Source of the DNA: Ochrobactrum teleogrylli
GTDB lineage: Bacteria; Pseudomonadota; Alphaproteobacteria; Rhizobiales; Rhizobiaceae
Length of the DNA: 64,000 bases
Direction of reading: 5' to 3'
Assembly (NCBI RefSeq): GCF_006376685.1
Contig: NZ_VEWL01000004.1
Coordinates: 248,001 to 312,000, forward strand
Part shown: piece by piece, positions 8,094-17,598 of the stretch
Layout of the letters: each line of letters opens with the position of its first letter
How positions within the stretch are numbered: the first letter of the stretch is position 1
The notes under the pieces: generated by a model
The model's input: only the letters and a program-made list of their open reading frames with translations
What the model was told of the DNA's origin: nothing
Databases searched by the model: none
Made by a program: the position numbers and the translations under genes

Positions 8094-9221
8094 ATGGCTA
8101 CGCTTTCTTTTCATAACGCCACCAAGTCCTTCGGCAATATTGATGTCATCAAGGGTGTGGACCTTAACATCGAAGACCGCGAATTCGTGGTCTTCGTCGG
8201 GCCGTCCGGTTCGGGCAAATCTACGCTTCTGCGGATGATCGCGGGGCTGGAAGAAATTACCAGCGGTGATCTGCTGATCGACGGGCAGCAATGCAACGAT
8301 ACGCCGCCGGACGAACGCGGGCTTGCGATGGTGTTCCAGACCTATGCGCTCTATCCGCATATGAATGTGCGCGACAATATGGGTTTCGCGCTCAAGCTTG
8401 CAGGTGTCGGCAAGGCCGAGCGTGACCGCAAGGTGGAAGATGTTGCCAGGACATTGCAGCTCGACAAATTGCTGGACCGCAAACCGCGCCAGCTTTCGGG
8501 CGGTCAGCGCCAGCGCGTCGCCATTGGGCGCGCCATGGTGCGCGAGCCGAAGATTTTCCTGTTCGATGAACCGCTGTCCAATCTTGACGCGGCGTTGCGC
8601 GTGCAGATGCGTATCGAATTGGCGCGCCTGCATGACCGGCTGAATGCGACGATGATCTATGTCACGCATGATCAGGTGGAAGCCATGACGCTGGCCGACA
8701 AGATCGTCGTGCTGCGCGATGGCAAGCTGGAACAGGTCGGTTCACCGCTGGAGCTTTATCACCACCCGGTCAATCGCTTTGTGGCGGGTTTCATCGGATC
8801 GCCGACCATGAATTTCATCGAGGTCAAGGCGGGCGCCGTCGATAGCGATGGCGTGACGGTGCAGCTTGCCAATGGGCGTTCGGTCAAGGTGCCGGTTGCC
8901 GGTGAAGGGGTGAGCGCCGGTGCGCCGCTTGTGCTGGGCGTTCGCCCGGAACATCTGCATCCGGCGGATGACGGCATTCTCGAAGGCGAGATCATGGTGG
9001 TCGAGCGTCTTGGCGGCCAGACTTATCTCTATGTGCAAAACGATGGCGCTTCCGGCCTGATCGTGGCGGAAGCAGGCGGCAATAGCACGGCGCGTGCGCA
9101 TGAGACGGCAAGGCTCGGTTTTGATACCGCCGACGCGCATCTGTTCACGCCCAATGGCCTGTCGCTCCAGCGCCGTGACCGCCATCCGCTGATCCTGTCT
9201 GAAAAGAAAACGCATCTTTAA
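8094..9221 (+). CDS. smoK: Sorbitol/mannitol ABC transporter ATP-binding protein (MalK/UgpC family)
   Basis: A 375-residue ATPase that powers SmoEFG. Walker A GPSGSGKST is at residues 36-44, then the Q-loop (VFQTYALYPHM), signature LSGGQRQR, Walker B FLFDEPLSNLD and the switch His in VTHDQ. A C-terminal regulatory region of about 140 residues (OB/TOBE fold, with LGVRPEHL) is present, as usual for the MalK subgroup. The gene is 10 bp after smoG. A palindromic repeat separates it from smoS. Confidence 0.92.
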   Translation: MATLSFHNATKSFGNIDVIKGVDLNIEDREFVVFVGPSGSGKSTLLRMIAGLEEITSGDLLIDGQQCNDTPPDERGLAMVFQTYALYPHMNVRDNMGFALKLAGVGKAERDRKVEDVARTLQLDKLLDRKPRQLSGGQRQRVAIGRAMVREPKIFLFDEPLSNLDAALRVQMRIELARLHDRLNATMIYVTHDQVEAMTLADKIVVLRDGKLEQVGSPLELYHHPVNRFVAGFIGSPTMNFIEVKAGAVDSDGVTVQLANGRSVKVPVAGEGVSAGAPLVLGVRPEHLHPADDGILEGEIMVVERLGGQTYLYVQNDGASGLIVAEAGGNSTARAHETARLGFDTADAHLFTPNGLSLQRRDRHPLILSEKKTHL

Positions 9222-9224
9222 AGA

Positions 9225-9283
9225 AGCATTTCCAGCAAAAGTGCGAAGCGGTTTTGCGTCGGATAATGCGTAAGGAAAAACAA
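9225..9283. repeat. Palindromic intergenic repeat, half element (copy 1)
   Basis: The stretch begins AGCATTTCCAGCAAAAGTGC and contains the inverted arms GCAAAA/TTTTGC and GCATT/AATGC. It is nearly the reverse complement of the right half of the full element at 43396-43500. It sits inside the smo operon between smoK and smoS. The sequence type resembles the Bru-RS/RIME-like repeats of Brucella and rhizobia (from memory, not searched). Confidence 0.75.
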
Positions 9284-9304
9284 TCACATTACCGGAGAAA
9301 GTCC

Positions 9305-10075
9305 ATGAGACTGAAAGACAAGGTTGCCCTCATTACCGGCGCTGCGCGTGGCATCGGGCTTGGCTTTGCGGCGGCCTACGCGCAAGAGGGTGCAAAGGTC
9401 ATCATTGCCGATATCAATATCGAGCGCGCGGAAGAAGCCGCGCGCGGTATCGGTCCATCCGTGAAGGCGGTGAAGCTGGACGTGACCGATCTGGGCGCAA
9501 TCGACAAGGTGGTGGCCGCCATCGATGCCGAATATGGCGGCATCGATATTCTGGTCAACAATGCCGCAATCTTCGACATGGCGCCGATCAATGAACTGAC
9601 CGAGGACAGCTACGAGCGCGTTTTGGGTATTAATCTCAAGGGCCCGCTTTTTATGATGAAGGCGGTTTCAAATGTGATGATCAAGCGCGGACGCGGCGGC
9701 AAGATCATCAATATGGCGAGCCAGGCGGGTCGCCGTGGTGAGGCGCTGGTGACGCTCTATTGCGCATCCAAGGCGGCAATCATTTCCGCCACGCAGTCGG
9801 CGGCTCTCGCTCTGGTCAAGCATGGCATCAACGTCAATGCGATTGCGCCGGGCGTGGTCGACGGCGAACATTGGGATGTGGTGGATGCGAATTTCGCCAA
9901 ATGGGAGGGCCTGAAGCCGGGCGAGAAAAAAGCAGCCGTGGCGAAGTCGGTGCCGATTGGTCGCTTCGCGACGCCGGAGGATATTACCGGCATGGCGGTG
10001 TTCCTCGCCTCGTCCGACAGCGACTATATCCTCGCCCAGACCTTCGGTGTCGATGGCGGCAACTGGATGGCGTAA
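9305..10075 (+). CDS. smoS: Sorbitol dehydrogenase, short-chain dehydrogenase family
   Basis: A 256-residue NAD-dependent SDR enzyme predicted to oxidise sorbitol to fructose, as SmoS does in Rhodobacter. The coenzyme motif GAARGIG is near residue 12, NNA near residue 90, and the catalytic Ser (MASQAG) and YCASK follow. The start is ATG at 9305 with GGAGA upstream; an open frame to 9254 would run through the palindromic repeat. It lies between smoK and a zinc dehydrogenase in the polyol operon. Related SDRs act on galactitol or other polyols, so the substrate assignment is by context and family. Confidence 0.85.
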   Translation: MRLKDKVALITGAARGIGLGFAAAYAQEGAKVIIADINIERAEEAARGIGPSVKAVKLDVTDLGAIDKVVAAIDAEYGGIDILVNNAAIFDMAPINELTEDSYERVLGINLKGPLFMMKAVSNVMIKRGRGGKIINMASQAGRRGEALVTLYCASKAAIISATQSAALALVKHGINVNAIAPGVVDGEHWDVVDANFAKWEGLKPGEKKAAVAKSVPIGRFATPEDITGMAVFLASSDSDYILAQTFGVDGGNWMA

Positions 10076-10095
10076 GGCGAGGCCGGGATAGTGCA

Positions 10096-11115
10096 ATGAA
10101 AGCGATCTATTTTACCGGCCATGGCGAAGCAGGCATGGCCGATCTGCCGGAACCGGCATTGCTGCCAGGGCACGCGCTGATCGGCGTCAAGGCGTCGGGC
10201 CTCTGTCACACAGACATTGATGTCCTGCATGGCCGCTATGGGTCGAGTGCCTTTCCGCTGGTGCCGGGGCATGAATATGCGGGCAGGGTGATGGCCATCG
10301 CCGAAGACGTGACCAATGTGAAGGTCGGCGACCGCGTTGCGGTCGATCCGAATATTCCCTGTGGTCACTGCCGCGCCTGCCTCAAGGGGCTGACCAATCT
10401 CTGCTCCGACCTGAAAGCTTATGGCGTGACCCATAATGGCGGCTTTGCTGGCATGAGCCTCGTCAATGCCAGCCATCTCCATTCTATCGGTGATCTGCCT
10501 TATGATATCGCGGCCCTTGCCGAACCGTTGGCCTGCGTGCTGAACGGGCTTGGCGCGGCAGGCTTGAAGACTGGCCCGCACGGTACTGAAAATGCGCTGG
10601 TTTTCGGGGCAGGCCCCATCGGCCTGTTGCTGGCCCTGTCGCTGAAAGCGCAGGGCGTGTCCGAGGTTGCGGTCGCCGACATCAATGAACACCGGCTGGC
10701 TTTCGTTGAAAGCCTCGGGCTTGAGCCGGTCGTGTCCGGTTCGCAAGCGCTGGACAGGCGCCAGCGCAGCTTTGATTTTGTCGCCGACGCCACCGGCATA
10801 GCCGGGGTGGTCGAAAGCATGGTCGGCTTCACCGCCGATGGAGGAACCGTTCTGGTATTTGGCGTCTGTGCGCCCGACGCACGAATTTCAGTGGCACCCT
10901 TCGAGATTTTCCGTCGCCAGATCAGGATTGCCGGTTCGCATTCTTTGAACCGTAACATTCCGCAGGCATTGGACATATTGAAACAGGACTTTTCAAACGG
11001 GGGCTCTATGGCGCGGCTCGTTTCCCACCGGTTGCCGCTGGAGGAAATGCTGCCATTCTTCACCAAGCACGGCGGCGATGCCGCGACCATGAAAGTCCAG
11101 TTCGTACCCGATTGA
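10096..11115 (+). CDS. Zinc-dependent medium-chain alcohol/polyol dehydrogenase
   Basis: A 339-residue MDR-family enzyme. Catalytic zinc ligands appear as C-H-T-D (SGLCHTDIDV) and GHEYAGRV. The structural zinc cysteines are in CGHCRACLKGLTNLC, and the NAD-binding turn is VFGAGPIG. It probably oxidises a sugar alcohol such as arabinitol, sorbitol or xylitol. It sits 20 bp after smoS and 15 bp before mtlK, so the operon encodes three polyol dehydrogenases from three different families. The specific substrate cannot be read from the sequence. Confidence 0.85.
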   Translation: MKAIYFTGHGEAGMADLPEPALLPGHALIGVKASGLCHTDIDVLHGRYGSSAFPLVPGHEYAGRVMAIAEDVTNVKVGDRVAVDPNIPCGHCRACLKGLTNLCSDLKAYGVTHNGGFAGMSLVNASHLHSIGDLPYDIAALAEPLACVLNGLGAAGLKTGPHGTENALVFGAGPIGLLLALSLKAQGVSEVAVADINEHRLAFVESLGLEPVVSGSQALDRRQRSFDFVADATGIAGVVESMVGFTADGGTVLVFGVCAPDARISVAPFEIFRRQIRIAGSHSLNRNIPQALDILKQDFSNGGSMARLVSHRLPLEEMLPFFTKHGGDAATMKVQFVPD

Positions 11116-11130
11116 ATAGAGGATATCGTC

Positions 11131-12588
11131 ATGACCAAGCTATCGCGCGCAACGCTTCAAAGCTTCGATAAAGTGCACAAGCCCGGCTACGATCCTGCCG
11201 GGTTGAAGCCGGGTATCGTCCATTTCGGCGTCGGCAATTTTCACCGCGCCCATCAGGCAGTCTATCTGGACGATCTGTTTGCGACTGGCGAGGGGCACGA
11301 CTGGGCGCTGGTGGGCGCCGGTGTGCGTGGCAGCGACGACGCCATGCGTGATACGCTCAAAGTCCAGGACTGGCTGACGACTGTTGTGGAACAGGAGGCT
11401 GATCATGCAGCCGCGCGCATCACCGCATCGATGGTCGATTATGTGACGATTTCGACCGAGGAAGGGCGCAAGGCCCTGATGGCCTATCTGACATCGGCCG
11501 ATACGCGCATTGTTTCCATGACGATCACCGAGGGCGGCTATTATATCGACCCGGCGAGCCAGACCTTCGACCCCGCCCATCCGGACCATCCGAAAACCGT
11601 GTTCGGCCTGATCGTTCAGGCGCTGAAACTGCGCAAGGCGGCGGGTGTCCAGCCTTTCACGGTCATGTCCTGTGATAACATTCCGGGCAACGGGCATGTG
11701 ACGGAAGACGCCGTGACGGGGCTTGCCAAGCTGAGCGACCCGGCCTTTGCCGACTGGATTTCTGCCAATGTCGCTTTCCCGAATTCGATGGTGGATCGCA
11801 TCACGCCCGCCACCGGCGCGCGCGAACGCGAGATTGCCGCGAAGGATTTCGGCGTCGATGACGGCTGGCCGGTCTTCTGCGAAGTTTTCAAGCAATGGGT
11901 GATGGAGGATAATTTCCCGACCGGACGCCCGGCTCTGGAAAAAGTCGGCGTCACCTTCACCGATCAGGTTGCCGCTTATGAACTGATGAAAATCCGCATC
12001 CTGAATGGCGGCCACGCGGCCATCGCCTATCCGGGCGGCTTGCTCGACATTCATTTCGTGCATGAGGCCATGGAGCATCCGCTGATCCGGCGCTATCTGG
12101 AGAAGTTGACCAAGGAGGAGATCATCCCGGAAGTGCCGCCCGTGCCGGATACCGATCTTGAAGCCTATCGCGTGTTGATCGACAAGCGCTTCGCCAATCC
12201 AAGCATCGGCGACACCATCCGCCGCCTGTGTCTGGATGGCTCCAACCGCCAGCCGAAATTCATCCTGCCCACCGCTGCTGACCGCGTCGCGAAGGGCCAT
12301 ACCGTGACCGGGCTTGCGCTCGTTTCCGCTTTCTGGTGCCGCTATTGCTATGGCACCACAGATAGCGGCGCTGTTATCGAGCCGAATGATCCGTCATGGG
12401 ATCGCCTGACCAAGCAGGCAGCGCGCGCCAAGGCCGACCCGGCTGCGTGGCTTTCCATGGATGATATTTTCGGAGCGCTTGCCGCCAATCCCGCCTATGT
12501 CACCGCGTTCAGCTCTGCACTGAAAGCAATCTGGCGGGATGGCACGGTCAAGACATTGGAACGCTATCTTGCAGGTCAGCAGTTTTAA
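11131..12588 (+). CDS. mtlK: Mannitol 2-dehydrogenase (polyol-specific long-chain dehydrogenase)
   Basis: A 485-residue NAD-dependent enzyme predicted to oxidise mannitol (and related hexitols) to fructose in the cytoplasm. It has the N-terminal nucleotide-binding motif GVGNFHRAH, the family segment SCDNIPGNG and the C-terminal-domain catalytic region KIRILNGGH. Length matches the family. It is the last gene of the polyol operon. Its stop codon directly abuts the stop codon of the convergent fhuC gene, with no space for a separate terminator. Confidence 0.92.
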   Translation: MTKLSRATLQSFDKVHKPGYDPAGLKPGIVHFGVGNFHRAHQAVYLDDLFATGEGHDWALVGAGVRGSDDAMRDTLKVQDWLTTVVEQEADHAAARITASMVDYVTISTEEGRKALMAYLTSADTRIVSMTITEGGYYIDPASQTFDPAHPDHPKTVFGLIVQALKLRKAAGVQPFTVMSCDNIPGNGHVTEDAVTGLAKLSDPAFADWISANVAFPNSMVDRITPATGAREREIAAKDFGVDDGWPVFCEVFKQWVMEDNFPTGRPALEKVGVTFTDQVAAYELMKIRILNGGHAAIAYPGGLLDIHFVHEAMEHPLIRRYLEKLTKEEIIPEVPPVPDTDLEAYRVLIDKRFANPSIGDTIRRLCLDGSNRQPKFILPTAADRVAKGHTVTGLALVSAFWCRYCYGTTDSGAVIEPNDPSWDRLTKQAARAKADPAAWLSMDDIFGALAANPAYVTAFSSALKAIWRDGTVKTLERYLAGQQF

Positions 12589-13365
12589 TTACAAAGGAGC
12601 TGCAATCAGATGCCCGGTCGCGGCGTGGTGCATGACTTCCATCGGCACGCCGTAAATCTCCCGAAGCTGATTGGGCTCCATCACACCGGCGGGTGTTGAT
12701 TGAGCGATCAGGCGGCCACTATGCAGCGCGAAGATGGAATCGCAGAAGCGCGCGGCCATGTTCACATCGTGCAGCACAATGAAAACGCTCAGTTCCTTTT
12801 CCTGCGACAGCTTGCGTACCAGCGACAGAACTTCCAGCTGATGGGCAATATCGAGCGCCGATGTGGGCTCATCGAGAAGCAGGCATTGCGTATCCTGCGC
12901 CACCAGCATGGCCAGCCAGACGCGCTGGCGTTCGCCGCCGGAAAGCGTATCGACAAGCCGGTCCGCAAAAGGTGCTATGCCGGTCAGTTCGATGGCCTCT
13001 TCCACCTTCGCCCGGTCGGTATCACCAAAGCGGCCCAGAGCGCCGTGCCACGGATAACGGCCAAGCGCGACCAGTTCCTTGACCAGCATGCCCGATGCGG
13101 ATGCCGTCTGCTGCGGCAGATAGGCAAGCTTGCGTGCAAATTCGCGGTCGCCCCATTGGTCGAGGCGCTTGCCTGCAAAATGGATTGTGCCTCCCGACGC
13201 TGGCTGCTGGCGGGCAAGGATTTTAAGCAGCGTCGACTTGCCCGAACCGTTATGTCCGATCAAGGCTGTTACACTTCCTGCCGGTATCGACATGGTCAAA
13301 GGCTGCAACAGCGTGCGCCCGGCAACCGAAAAGCTGACATTCTCAAGTTCGAACAAGTTGGTCAT
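12589..13365 (-). CDS. fhuC: Iron-siderophore ABC transporter ATP-binding protein
   Basis: A 258-residue ATPase of the iron-chelate family. Walker A GHNGSGKST is at about residues 37-45, then YLPQQ, signature LSGGERQR and Walker B LLLDEPTSALD. I chose ATG at 13365 (AGAGGA upstream) over the longer frame from 13401. It is divergent from the AraC regulator and separated from fhuA-fhuD-fhuB on the other strand. FhuC is the only ATPase near this FhuB, and no other permease is adjacent, so they should form one transporter. The hydroxamate (ferrichrome-like) substrate is inferred from FhuB architecture. Confidence 0.88.
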   Translation of the reverse strand: MTNLFELENVSFSVAGRTLLQPLTMSIPAGSVTALIGHNGSGKSTLLKILARQQPASGGTIHFAGKRLDQWGDREFARKLAYLPQQTASASGMLVKELVALGRYPWHGALGRFGDTDRAKVEEAIELTGIAPFADRLVDTLSGGERQRVWLAMLVAQDTQCLLLDEPTSALDIAHQLEVLSLVRKLSQEKELSVFIVLHDVNMAARFCDSIFALHSGRLIAQSTPAGVMEPNQLREIYGVPMEVMHHAATGHLIAAPL

Positions 13366-13498
13366 CAATCGTCGTCCTCTGGCGCAGTGCTTTCCCTGCA
13401 ATAACGCAGCTTTTCGAAAGTTGCCACAAAAACATGAGTAAGTTATACCTCTTTTAGATTAAGATTTCGGGAAAGCAGATTTGGGTTTCCATCCGCAT

Positions 13499-14356
13499 AT
13501 GAAAAGCCGGATCGAAGACGTCACCTTGCTGGACGATCTTCACTATCGCGTCTGGAATGGCGCGATTGCTGACGTGTGGTCTGTCGAATGCGGTCCCGGC
13601 GCGCGCGGTGAATATGTCTCGCAAGCGCCACGCCTGTTTCTCGTCTGCGAAAGCCAGGGCGCGCTCGATATCCGTCCCGGCAGCAAGGGGCGTGCCGTTG
13701 CGCAAGGCGCGAACCCTTCGCGTCTTTGCTATATTCCGGCGGGCATGACGATCTGGAGCGAGAGTGCGAGACCGGGTAAGCTCAAGCATCTTGATCTGCA
13801 TCTCGACATCAACACGCTGCAGCAGCGCTTTGGTGGCGCGCTCGACAGGGCTGCGGTCGAGCGTCCACGCCTTTTGTTTTCCAATGCCAGGATTGAGCAG
13901 ATCGGCGGGCTTCTGGCGGAAGAGTGCCTGTCCAATGCGCCGTTGCACGATCTCTATGGTGAAGGCCTGATCAACGCGCTTGTCGCGGAACTGTTCGGGG
14001 CGGAAGCGCAGCCGCGTGCAGGCGCGAGCAGGCTGTCACCATGGCGGCTCCGGCGCGTGACAGATTTCATCGAGGACAATTACGCGCGCATCATCCGCTT
14101 GCAGGAACTGGCCGATCTGGCTGGTCTGTCGGAAACATATTTCTGCAGCGCCTTCAAGGCATCGACGGGGGTGTCGCCCCATAGCTGGCAGATGGAGCGA
14201 CGCATCGCGCGTGCGCAGGCGCTGCTGCTTCAGGCGCACACGCCGCTGCCGCATATTGCGGCGCTGGTCGGGTTTTCCGATCAGGCCCATTTCACGCGTG
14301 TTTTCAAGAAGCAAACCGGCACAACGCCGGCGGCATGGCTGAGACAACAGGTGTAG
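13499..14356 (+). CDS. AraC-family transcriptional regulator of siderophore uptake
   Basis: About 285 residues, with a C-terminal AraC DNA-binding domain containing two helix-turn-helices (IIRLQELADLAGLSETYFCS and PHIAALVGFSDQAHFTRVFK). The N-terminal 170 residues form a sensor region. Regulators of this kind (PchR, RhrA, AlcR) bind the iron-siderophore and activate the adjacent receptor gene; here fhuA follows 187 bp downstream. The start is uncertain: ATG at 13499 has no clear ribosome site, and an in-frame TTG at 13481 with GGGAAAG upstream is equally possible. Role inferred from position. Confidence 0.85.
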   Translation: MKSRIEDVTLLDDLHYRVWNGAIADVWSVECGPGARGEYVSQAPRLFLVCESQGALDIRPGSKGRAVAQGANPSRLCYIPAGMTIWSESARPGKLKHLDLHLDINTLQQRFGGALDRAAVERPRLLFSNARIEQIGGLLAEECLSNAPLHDLYGEGLINALVAELFGAEAQPRAGASRLSPWRLRRVTDFIEDNYARIIRLQELADLAGLSETYFCSAFKASTGVSPHSWQMERRIARAQALLLQAHTPLPHIAALVGFSDQAHFTRVFKKQTGTTPAAWLRQQV

Positions 14357-14452
14357 CAGAGCCACAGAAAGGATTGCTTTTTTACTGCACGCTGAGATGA
14401 ACTGAAGATCGTTCAATTTGCCATAAAAACGAACAATCCTGCCGAATATTCT

Positions 14453-14467
14453 TGATATAAGCACTCA
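14453..14467. promoter_or_regulatory. IRO-box-like element (TGA-N9-TCA) upstream of fhuA
   Basis: The sequence TGATATAAGCACTCA fits the TGA-N9-TCA pattern described for RirA operators in rhizobia. It lies 77 bp upstream of fhuA. The pattern is short and would occur by chance several times in a window this size, so only its position gives it weight. Confidence 0.35.
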
Positions 14468-14543
14468 TATTAACGCGCCCGTCTGCGGGGTCGCGGGAGC
14501 CTGTGAAGGTTCGCGTTTTTATCCGTCTTAGGGGTCACATCAT

Positions 14544-16697
14544 ATGCCGTCGATGAAGCACAATCTTCTCGTCCTGCTGGCAAGCGGTACTGCGCTTGCC
14601 GCCATTCCTGCCTTGGCGCAGGAAGACAGCAAAACCCTTCAGCTGAACACCGTTGTCATTCAGTCTGATGGCAATGGCGGCACCACGCGGGCTGACGGTG
14701 TTGCGCCGGTCCGGGGCTTTGTGCCTCAGGCGACGACCACCGGCTCGAAGGACAGCGTTGCAATCGACAAGATCCCGCAATCCGTATCGGTCGTCGGGCG
14801 CGATCAGATGGATGCGCTCGGCGCGCAGAAGATCGACGAAGCCTTGCGCTATACGCCCGGCGTGCTGGCGCAGCCTTTCGGCGTCGATAATGACACGAAC
14901 TGGCTCTATATTCGCGGTTTCGACGCGACGGCCAATGGCACCTATCTCGATGGGTTGCAGAATTTCAGTTACGGCTTTGGCGGCTTTTTAATCGACAGTT
15001 TCGGTATCGAGCGCATCGACGTGCTGCGTGGTCCGGCATCGGCTCTTTATGGCGGTGCCAATCCCGGCGGTATCGTGAACTATATCAGCAAGCGCCCGAC
15101 CGGCGAACGCCTGCGCTATCTTGAGGCGGGCATCAACAGCTATGGCAATGGCTATCTCGGCTTCGACATTGGCGACAAAGCGACGGAGACGGTTAATTAC
15201 CGCGTCAACGGCAAGATCCAGGGTGGCGACAACTATACGGATTTTTCCAAGGAGTTTCGTGGCGTCATCTCGCCAAGCATCGAATACAAGCCGGATGAAT
15301 CGACCAGCCTGACCATTCTGGCCAACTATACCCATCTGGACCTGACGCATGATGGCGGCTTTCTGCCTTACTATGGTACCGTGGTGCCGACCGAGTTCGG
15401 CAAGATTTCGCGCAAGGCGAATTTTACCGAGCCGGATGTCGATTCCTATAATCGCGAACAGCTATCGATCGGCTATGAATTCGAACACACATTCGACAGT
15501 GACTGGACCATCCGTCAGAATGTGCGTTACGGCTTTGCCAATGTGAAGGAGCATAGCCTCTACCCTTACGGCTATGACGGATTTCTGGCGCAGCCAGCTG
15601 CTGGCAATCCCTACCTCGCCCGCATCAATTTCAAGCACGATACCACGGTCAACACCTTTCAGGCTGATAACCAGCTTGAAGGCAAGGTGACGACCGGGGC
15701 CATCGATCACAATCTGCTGTTCGGCGCGGAGTACCGCTATTTCCGCATCGACCAGATGCAGCAGACCGGCGGCGCGACGATCATCGACGCCTATAACCCG
15801 GTTTATGGCGAGCCGCAGGGGCCTATGTGGGACCCCTATATTGATCAGGATCTGCGCCGCAATCAGGTGGGTGTCTATGCGCAGGATCGCATGGAATTCG
15901 GCGATGGCTGGATACTGACGCTGAATGGTCGTTACGATCATGTCTGGACTGAAGCCTCAGGTCTGCCGAGCTTCGAATATGATACGGGCCGCTTCTCCGG
16001 TCGTGCAGGTCTCGGCTATGAGTTCGAGAACGGCATCACGCCTTATGTGAGTGCTGCGACCTTCTTCAATCCGATTATCGAGACCCTGTATGACGGCAGC
16101 TATGCCAAGCCGGAAACCGGCGTTCAGTATGAAGCCGGTGTCAAATATCGCCCGGCATTCTTCGATGGCCTGATCACCGCGTCCTTCTTCGATCTGACCA
16201 AGGAAAATTCGCTCACCGGCTCCAGCTTTGCCCGTGAACAGCTCGGCAAGGTCAATTCGCGCGGCTTCGAACTCGAAATGCAGGCCAATATTGCCGAGGA
16301 CTGGAAGGTGACGGCAAGCGTGACCGCCTATGACCTCAAGGTCAAGGAAAACGCCTCGGACCCAACGCTGGTCGGCAAGCGTCCTTATCTCCTGCCGGAG
16401 CAACAGGCTTCGGTCTTCGTCGAGTATAAGGTGCCCGAAGGCGCGCTGAAAGGAGTGACTCTGGGCGGCGGCGTCCGTTATATCGGCTCGTCCTATGCCG
16501 ACGAGCAGAACACGCTGAAAGTGCCCGCTGTGGCACTCGCCGATTTGAAACTCGGCTATGAAAAGGATAATTGGGGCATCGATCTCAACGTGACCAATCT
16601 TTTCGACAAGGATTATGTTGCTGGATGTCAGGGCGTCTATGTCTGCGGTTATGGCGAGGGCAGGAAGGCTTTGCTCAAGGTGCACACCAAGTGGTGA
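14544..16697 (+). CDS. fhuA: TonB-dependent siderophore receptor, FhuA type
   Basis: A 717-residue outer-membrane receptor for a ferric siderophore. A signal peptide covers about residues 1-25, cut after ALA or AQ. A TonB-box-like stretch (TLQLNTVVIQ) follows, then the plug domain (IPQSVSVVGRDQM, RGFDATANGTYLDG, IDVLRGPASALYGGANPGG) and the beta-barrel ending in an aromatic residue (Trp). It is followed by fhuD and fhuB, which supports a ferrichrome/hydroxamate-type substrate, and preceded by an AraC regulator and an IRO-like box. Confidence 0.9.
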   Translation: MPSMKHNLLVLLASGTALAAIPALAQEDSKTLQLNTVVIQSDGNGGTTRADGVAPVRGFVPQATTTGSKDSVAIDKIPQSVSVVGRDQMDALGAQKIDEALRYTPGVLAQPFGVDNDTNWLYIRGFDATANGTYLDGLQNFSYGFGGFLIDSFGIERIDVLRGPASALYGGANPGGIVNYISKRPTGERLRYLEAGINSYGNGYLGFDIGDKATETVNYRVNGKIQGGDNYTDFSKEFRGVISPSIEYKPDESTSLTILANYTHLDLTHDGGFLPYYGTVVPTEFGKISRKANFTEPDVDSYNREQLSIGYEFEHTFDSDWTIRQNVRYGFANVKEHSLYPYGYDGFLAQPAAGNPYLARINFKHDTTVNTFQADNQLEGKVTTGAIDHNLLFGAEYRYFRIDQMQQTGGATIIDAYNPVYGEPQGPMWDPYIDQDLRRNQVGVYAQDRMEFGDGWILTLNGRYDHVWTEASGLPSFEYDTGRFSGRAGLGYEFENGITPYVSAATFFNPIIETLYDGSYAKPETGVQYEAGVKYRPAFFDGLITASFFDLTKENSLTGSSFAREQLGKVNSRGFELEMQANIAEDWKVTASVTAYDLKVKENASDPTLVGKRPYLLPEQQASVFVEYKVPEGALKGVTLGGGVRYIGSSYADEQNTLKVPAVALADLKLGYEKDNWGIDLNVTNLFDKDYVAGCQGVYVCGYGEGRKALLKVHTKW

Positions 16698-16725
16698 TGC
16701 GACGGTTTTCGCCGCGCGTTCCGTC

Positions 16726-17598
16726 ATGACAGTCACCCGTCGCACGGTTCTCGGATTCGCAGGCGCCCTTTTTGCGGCGCCTGCACTGCGTTTGGCCCAT
16801 GCCGCGACGATGCGTTTTGCGGTGATCGACTGGGCCATGCTTGAGACCGTTCTGGCGATCGGCGCTGTGCCGGTGGCAGCGGCAGAACTGCGCCAATACA
16901 GGCAAATGCAGCTTGAACCGGCAGTGCCGGAAAATGTCGCTGATCTTGGTCTGCGCGGAGCGCCCAATCTTGAGCTTCTGCGCATGATCGAACCGGATCT
17001 GATCGTCGCGTCCAATTTTTACGAGTATCAGCGTGCGGCCTTCGAGCGCATCGCGCCGGTCTTCGCGCCGACTGTCTATAGCGCCGGTCAGCCGCCCTAT
17101 GCGATGCTGGAAGAGGCGACGTTGCGCCTTGGCGAAAAGCTTGGTCTGGCTGCGGAAGCGCGCGCTTACGTCGTGACTGTTGCACGCGAGATTGCGGAGG
17201 CGCGGCAGCGCTTCGCTGCGATACCGGGACGGAAGGTCTTCGTCATCAGCCTGGGCGATGCCCGGCACTTTCGCGCTTTCGGTCGCGACAGCCTGTTTGG
17301 AGAAGTGCTGGTTCGGCTTGGCTTCCAGAATGCGTGGACGCGCGATACAAGCTATTCAGCCGCAGCGCCGGTGGGGCTGGAGCAATTGGCCGAAACGCCG
17401 GACGCATCCATCGTGGTCGTCGGCCTGACCGATCCTGAAACGCTTTATCGTCTGCCGCAAAACGCCTTGTGGAACGCTATGCCCGCCGTCCGTGAAAAGC
17501 GGGTTCTGTTTCTGCCGCCGCTCGACCATTTTGGCGGATTGCCTGCCGCGCGCCGCTTTGCCCAGCTTCTTCGTGAAAACTGGAAGAGCAGCCCATGA
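16726..17598 (+). CDS. fhuD: Iron-siderophore periplasmic binding protein
   Basis: A 290-residue type 3 periplasmic binding protein that hands the ferric siderophore to FhuB. The N-terminus carries a twin-arginine-like signal (TRRTVLGFAGALFAAPAL, cleavage after AHA). The binding-fold segments include LELLRMIEPDLIVASN and VVGLTDPETLYRLPQN. The ATG at 16726 starts the signal; upstream in-frame sequence overlaps fhuA and is not needed. Its stop overlaps the fhuB start (ATGA), so the two are translationally coupled. Confidence 0.88.
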   Translation: MTVTRRTVLGFAGALFAAPALRLAHAATMRFAVIDWAMLETVLAIGAVPVAAAELRQYRQMQLEPAVPENVADLGLRGAPNLELLRMIEPDLIVASNFYEYQRAAFERIAPVFAPTVYSAGQPPYAMLEEATLRLGEKLGLAAEARAYVVTVAREIAEARQRFAAIPGRKVFVISLGDARHFRAFGRDSLFGEVLVRLGFQNAWTRDTSYSAAAPVGLEQLAETPDASIVVVGLTDPETLYRLPQNALWNAMPAVREKRVLFLPPLDHFGGLPAARRFAQLLRENWKSSP

